Shown here: in pieces, positions 7,821 to 10,597 of the stretch
How the letters are laid out: each line of letters starts with the position of its first letter
Position numbering within the stretch: the first letter of the stretch is position 1
Origin: Solirubrobacterales bacterium
Lineage (GTDB): Bacteria; Actinomycetota; Thermoleophilia; Solirubrobacterales; Solirubrobacteraceae
Direction: 5' to 3'
Assembly (NCBI GenBank): GCA_013696535.1
Contig: JACCYI010000057.1
Span: forward strand, 1-10,597
Length of the DNA stretch: 10,597 nucleotides
Position numbers and translations under genes: made by a program
The notes under the pieces: model-generated
Seen by the model: only the letters and a program-made list of their open reading frames with translations
Database searches by the model: none
Told to the model about the DNA's origin: nothing

Positions 7821-8876
7821 GTGATCGCCCAGCTCGTCGAGCAGATCGAGGCGCGCTTCGCGGAGGCGGAGCGCGAGATGTCTGACAGCGACGTCATCTC
7901 AGACCGTATCCGCTACGCGGAGTCGGGCCGTCGTTACCGCCAGCTGGCCCCGGCCGCCGAGCTCGCGCGCCAATGGCGCCATGCGACGTCCGACGCGGAG
8001 GGCGCGCAGGAGATGCTCGACGAGGGCGGTGAGGACGCGGAGATGCGCGATGAGCTGCGATCGGCCCGCTCGCGCATCGAGCGCCTCGAGGAGGAACTCC
8101 GTCTCGCGATGGTCGAGCGCGACCCCAACGACGACAAGAGCGTGATCGTGGAGATTCGCGCGGGGGCCGGCGGTGACGAAGCCAGCCTGTGGGCGGGTGA
8201 CCTCCATAAGATGCTCACGCGTTACGCCGAGCGCCTCGGTTTCCAGACGGAGATCATGGACGCTTCCGACGGGGCCTCGACGTTCGAGGTCCGCGGAGAT
8301 GGCGCCTACTCCGTGTTCAAGTTCGAAGGCGGGACCCACCGGGTCCAGCGGGTTCCCGAGACGGAGTCGCAGGGCCGGATCCACACCTCCACCGCCACGG
8401 TCGCCGTGCTTCCGGAGGCCGAGGACGTCGACGTGCACCTCGACCAGAACGATCTCGAGATCGACGTCTACCGCTCTTCGGGGCCGGGCGGGCAGTCCGT
8501 CAACACGACGGACTCCGCCGTCCGCATCACCCATAAGCCGACCGGGCTCGTCGTCTCCATGCAGGACGAGAAGTCGCAGCTGCAGAACCGCGAGCGGGCG
8601 ATGAAGGTGCTGCGTGCGCGGCTGTACGAGCTCGAGCTCGCCAAGCAGCAGGCCGAGTTGGCCGCCGACCGGCGCGCCCAGGTCGGTACGGGCGAGCGAG
8701 CGGAGAAGATCCGCACCTACAACTTTCCCGAGCGACGCGTGACCGACCACCGAGTCAAGGTCACCGCCCACAACCTCGATCAGATCCTGGGCGGCGAGCT
8801 GGACGAGATGACTTCGGCGTTGCAATCCGACGAGAAGCGGCGGCGGCTCGAGGTGCAGGCCCAGGGCGTGCGGTAG
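7821..8876 (+). CDS. prfA: Peptide chain release factor 1 (RF1)
   Basis: Recognises UAA and UAG in the ribosomal A site and triggers peptide release. Counted from GTG 7821 it has 351 residues, normal for RF1. An N-terminal helical domain (about 1-100) is followed by [17 protein letters not shown], the stop-codon-reading tripeptide P179-E180-T181 (the PxT of RF1; RF2 has SPF), [17 protein letters not shown], and the catalytic GGQ at 223-225 in [34 protein letters not shown] near the end is also diagnostic. The frame extends to a TTG at 7788, adding 11 residues, but GTG 7821 sits directly after a TAGACT -10-like element and gives a normal N-terminus. Its modifying enzyme PrmC is encoded next. 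Confidence 0.95.
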   Translation: MIAQLVEQIEARFAEAEREMSDSDVISDRIRYAESGRRYRQLAPAAELARQWRHATSDAEGAQEMLDEGGEDAEMRDELRSARSRIERLEEELRLAMVERDPNDDKSVIVEIRAGAGGDEASLWAGDLHKMLTRYAERLGFQTEIMDASDGASTFEVRGDGAYSVFKFEGGTHRVQRVPETESQGRIHTSTATVAVLPEAEDVDVHLDQNDLEIDVYRSSGPGGQSVNTTDSAVRITHKPTGLVVSMQDEKSQLQNRERAMKVLRARLYELELAKQQAELAADRRAQVGTGERAEKIRTYNFPERRVTDHRVKVTAHNLDQILGGELDEMTSALQSDEKRRRLEVQAQGVR

Positions 8877-8909
8877 GCGGCAGGCCTCGCTCGCTGGCGG
8901 TGCGTCGAA

Positions 8910-9035
8910 GTCAACCCCTGCTGGTGAGGCAGGGGGACGAGGGACTCGCGGATGGTCACGGCCCACCTTGTGCACCCTGTCCCGTCACATGGCCGACACG
9001 GAGAGGGTCATGTCCTCTCACCAGCAGGGGTTGAC
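8910..9035. repeat. Perfect 19-bp inverted repeat flanking an 88-base spacer
   Basis: GTCAACCCCTGCTGGTGAG at 8910-8928 is the exact reverse complement of 9017-9035. Pairing may extend outward, with one bulge and one mismatch, into the GTCGA and TCCGAC flanks. The arms lie in the roughly 200-base noncoding stretch between prfA and prmC. No clear target-site duplication flanks it and no transposase is present. It could be a small non-autonomous element, a long stem in the prmC leader or an RNA gene; the sequence does not decide between these. Confidence 0.85.
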
Positions 9036-9077
9036 GTCCGACCGGCACCGAGGCAGGCGATGCCACAGTGTCAGGCC

Positions 9078-9926
9078 ATGCCCCGCTCGCCCGACCACAT
9101 CATCGGCCGCACGACAGTGCGCGACGCGCTCGACTCCGCGGTCGTGGCGCTGACCGCCGCCGGAGTGCAATCGCCGAGGCTCGACGCCGAACTCCTGCTG
9201 GGCGCCGCCACCGGCCTCTCGCGCGGGCAGATCGTGACCGATCCGCGCCGCGCGCTCGAGCCTCAAGAGGCACGGTCCTTCGCCGATCTCGCCAGGCGTC
9301 GGCGCGAGCGTGAGCCGGTCGCCTACATCCTTGGCTTCAAGGGCTTCCGGACCATCGAGCTCAAGGTCGATACGCGTGTGCTGATCCCGCGGCCGGAGAC
9401 GGAGCTCGTCGTGGAGGCGGCGCTCGAGCTTGCGCGCGGCGCCCGGGTGGTTGACGTGGGAACCGGTTCGGGAGCGATCGCCCTGGCGCTGAAGGCCGAG
9501 CGCCCCGATCTCCAGATCACCGGCACCGACGTCAGTCCGGGGGCGCTCGCCGTGGCGCGCGCCAACGCCCTGCTGCTCGGCCTCGAAGTCGAGCTGCTTG
9601 AAGGTGATCTGCTCGTGCCGCTCGGGGCTCCTGTCGACGCGGTGCTCGCCAACCCGCCCTACGTCGCGGAACACGAGAGAAGGCAGCTCGCGCCCGAGAT
9701 CACCCGATACGAGCCGGACGGCGCGCTCTTCGCAGGCCACGACGGGCTGGCGGTGTACCGGCGGCTGGCCCCCGCCGCCCGGAGCGCCGGTGCGACCTTC
9801 GTCGCGGTGGAAGTCGGCCAAGGCCAGGCCGAGCGGGTGGCCGGGCTGCTGCGCGAAGCCGGCTACGCGAGCACCGCTGTTGACCCGGATCTTGCCGGGA
9901 TCGAGCGCGTGGTGCGGGCATGGTGA
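9078..9926 (+). CDS. prmC: Peptide chain release factor N5-glutamine methyltransferase
   Basis: SAM-dependent methyltransferase that methylates the glutamine of the GGQ loop in RF1 and RF2, raising termination efficiency. From ATG 9078 it is 282 residues, normal for PrmC. An N-terminal helical domain (TVRDALDSAV, SPRLDAELLLG) is followed by PVAYILGFKGF, LIPRPETELVVEAAL, SAM motif I DVGTGSG (126-132) and the substrate-glutamine motif N192-P-P-Y195. The C-terminal part (DGLAVYRRLA, VEVGQGQAERV) also fits. The frame is open back to 8952, but the 9060/9078 ATGs or the GTG at 9117 are better starts, since residues encoded before them do not resemble the family and run across the inverted repeat. 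No strong Shine-Dalgarno was seen. The end overlaps the next gene by seven bases. Confidence 0.93.
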   Translation: MPRSPDHIIGRTTVRDALDSAVVALTAAGVQSPRLDAELLLGAATGLSRGQIVTDPRRALEPQEARSFADLARRRREREPVAYILGFKGFRTIELKVDTRVLIPRPETELVVEAALELARGARVVDVGTGSGAIALALKAERPDLQITGTDVSPGALAVARANALLLGLEVELLEGDLLVPLGAPVDAVLANPPYVAEHERRQLAPEITRYEPDGALFAGHDGLAVYRRLAPAARSAGATFVAVEVGQGQAERVAGLLREAGYASTAVDPDLAGIERVVRAW

Positions 9927-10534
9927 CCGCCGGCCAGGCGGAGACCTTCGCGCGCTGCATGTCGGTCGGCGGCGTCGCCGTCTTTCCGGCCGACACGGTC
10001 TACGGCTTGGCCTGCGACCCCGACACGCCCGAAGCGGTCCGCCGGCTCTACGGCCTCAAGGGGCGACGTCCCGACAAGCCCGCCGCCGTGATGTTCTTCA
10101 AGCTCGAGCTGGCCCTCCTGGCCCTGCCCGAGCTCGGGTCACGAACCCGGCAGGCGCTGGCACGGCTGCTGCCCGGCCCGGTGACGGTGCTACTGGCGAA
10201 TCCGCTCGGGCGCTTTCCGCTCGCGTGCGGGCCGCGACCCGGCACGCTCGGGCTTCGCGTTCCCGCCCTGACGGATGCGATCGCCCCCCTCGGCGCTATG
10301 GACTGGCCGGTGCTCCAGAGCTCGGCCAACCGCTCGGGCGACGACGAAGCCCGGACTCTGGAGGCAGTACCGCGACCCATCCGGGCGGGAGCCGATCTGC
10401 TGCTCGACGGCGGCGAGCTCGCGGGCACGCCCTCGACCGTCGTCGATCTGCATGCGTACGAGGTCGGAGGACGCTGGACCGTGCGGCGTCTCGGTGCTCT
10501 CAGTGCGGATTCCGTCGCCCGCCAACTCGACTGA
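9920..10534 (+). CDS. tsaC: L-threonylcarbamoyladenylate synthase (YrdC/Sua5 family)
   Basis: Makes threonylcarbamoyl-AMP from threonine, bicarbonate and ATP, the first step of t6A formation at position 37 of ANN-decoding tRNAs; transfer to tRNA is done by TsaD with TsaB/TsaE, not encoded here. The 204 residues form a single YrdC domain without the extra Sua5 C-terminal domain. Visible motifs are FPADTVYGLACD (T26), LKGRRPDKPAA (K47, R49), PGPVTVLLANP, LGLRVP, SSANRSG (134-140) and PSTVVDL (S172, T173), covering the nucleotide and threonine-binding residues of the family. VMFFKLE after KGRRPDKPAA is more hydrophobic than usual. The ATG lies inside the prmC end (ATGGTGA), indicating translational coupling; prmC-sua5 adjacency is common in bacteria. 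Confidence 0.93.
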   Translation: MVTAGQAETFARCMSVGGVAVFPADTVYGLACDPDTPEAVRRLYGLKGRRPDKPAAVMFFKLELALLALPELGSRTRQALARLLPGPVTVLLANPLGRFPLACGPRPGTLGLRVPALTDAIAPLGAMDWPVLQSSANRSGDDEARTLEAVPRPIRAGADLLLDGGELAGTPSTVVDLHAYEVGGRWTVRRLGALSADSVARQLD

Positions 10535-10553
10535 TCACGACCGTAACCGCTGG

Positions 10554-10559
10554 TACCGT
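10554..10559 (+). promoter_or_regulatory. Possible -10 element of the gene at the right edge
   Basis: TACCGT fits TANNNT, with CTGATC at 10531-10536 as a weak -35 at 17-base spacing overlapping the tsaC stop. Unlike rpmE and prfA, the downstream gene has a normal leader of about 27 bases containing a ribosome site. Confidence 0.3.
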
Positions 10560-10578
10560 GAATCCGTCGCCCGCCTAC

Positions 10579-10584
10579 GAGGAG
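10579..10584 (+). promoter_or_regulatory. Ribosome binding site of the gene at the right edge
   Basis: GAGGAG lies eight bases before the ATG at 10593, a good Shine-Dalgarno distance, and supports that ATG as a real start. Confidence 0.65.
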
Positions 10585-10592
10585 CCCCCGAC

Positions 10593-10597
10593 ATGCC
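10593..10597 (+). CDS. Start of a further gene, cut by the window edge
   Basis: Only the ATG and two more bases are present, so the product cannot be identified. The good ribosome site and the promoter-like element before it argue for a real gene. In many bacteria the sua5 gene is followed by rpiB, a low-molecular-weight phosphatase gene or glyA; any of these would be a guess here. Confidence 0.55.

Noticed and set aside
7899..8975. Long minus-strand open frame (358 codons) opposite prfA
   Set aside because: A shadow of the conserved RF1 gene; the translation shows no motif, and it also crosses the left arm of the inverted repeat.
8910..9035. A complete insertion sequence between prfA and prmC
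   Set aside because: The repeat spans only 126 bases, contains no transposase frame and has no clear target-site duplication; at most it is a non-autonomous remnant.

Overview
The window is GC-rich, mostly plus-strand bacterial chromosome with frequent GTG starts, tight gene packing and TANNNT -10-like elements close to start codons. Together with the actinobacterial look of the EtfB/EtfA pair, the L31-RF1-PrmC-Sua5 order and a secreted CARDB protein, this suggests a high-GC actinobacterium, perhaps of the Thermoleophilia/Solirubrobacterales type. That placement is inference from style and protein resemblance. All genes are on the plus strand, and no mobile element, CRISPR array, tRNA or rRNA was seen.

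Layout: (1) positions 1-3082 hold a large hybrid sensor kinase whose start lies left of the window. It reads PAS-PAS-PAS-HisKA-HATPase-REC-REC-HPt, and an apparent one-base frameshift interrupts the first visible PAS domain near 132-135. (2) 3155-6661 is a compact three-gene electron-transfer operon: etfB, etfA and an ETF:quinone oxidoreductase. It can take electrons from acyl-CoA or similar dehydrogenases and pass them to the membrane quinone pool; no dehydrogenase gene is in the window. (3) 6726-7478 encodes a probable secreted two-domain protein ending in a CARDB-like domain. (4) 7510-10534 is a translation cluster: rpmE (L31), prfA (RF1), prmC (the methyltransferase that modifies the GGQ glutamine of release factors) and tsaC/Sua5 (first step of tRNA t6A37 synthesis). 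(5) A further gene starts at 10593 and runs off the right edge.

Most of this is recognisable housekeeping content and I do not see a convincing new multi-gene system. Points worth a second look are: a perfect 19-bp inverted repeat spanning 126 bp between prfA and prmC; an ETF:quinone oxidoreductase with only three of the four usual iron-sulfur cysteines; the identical TAGACT hexamer placed so close to the rpmE and prfA starts that both messages may be leaderless; and the frameshift in the kinase. No gene-free stretch exceeds 300 bases; the longest is about 200 bases (8877-9077) and contains the inverted repeat.
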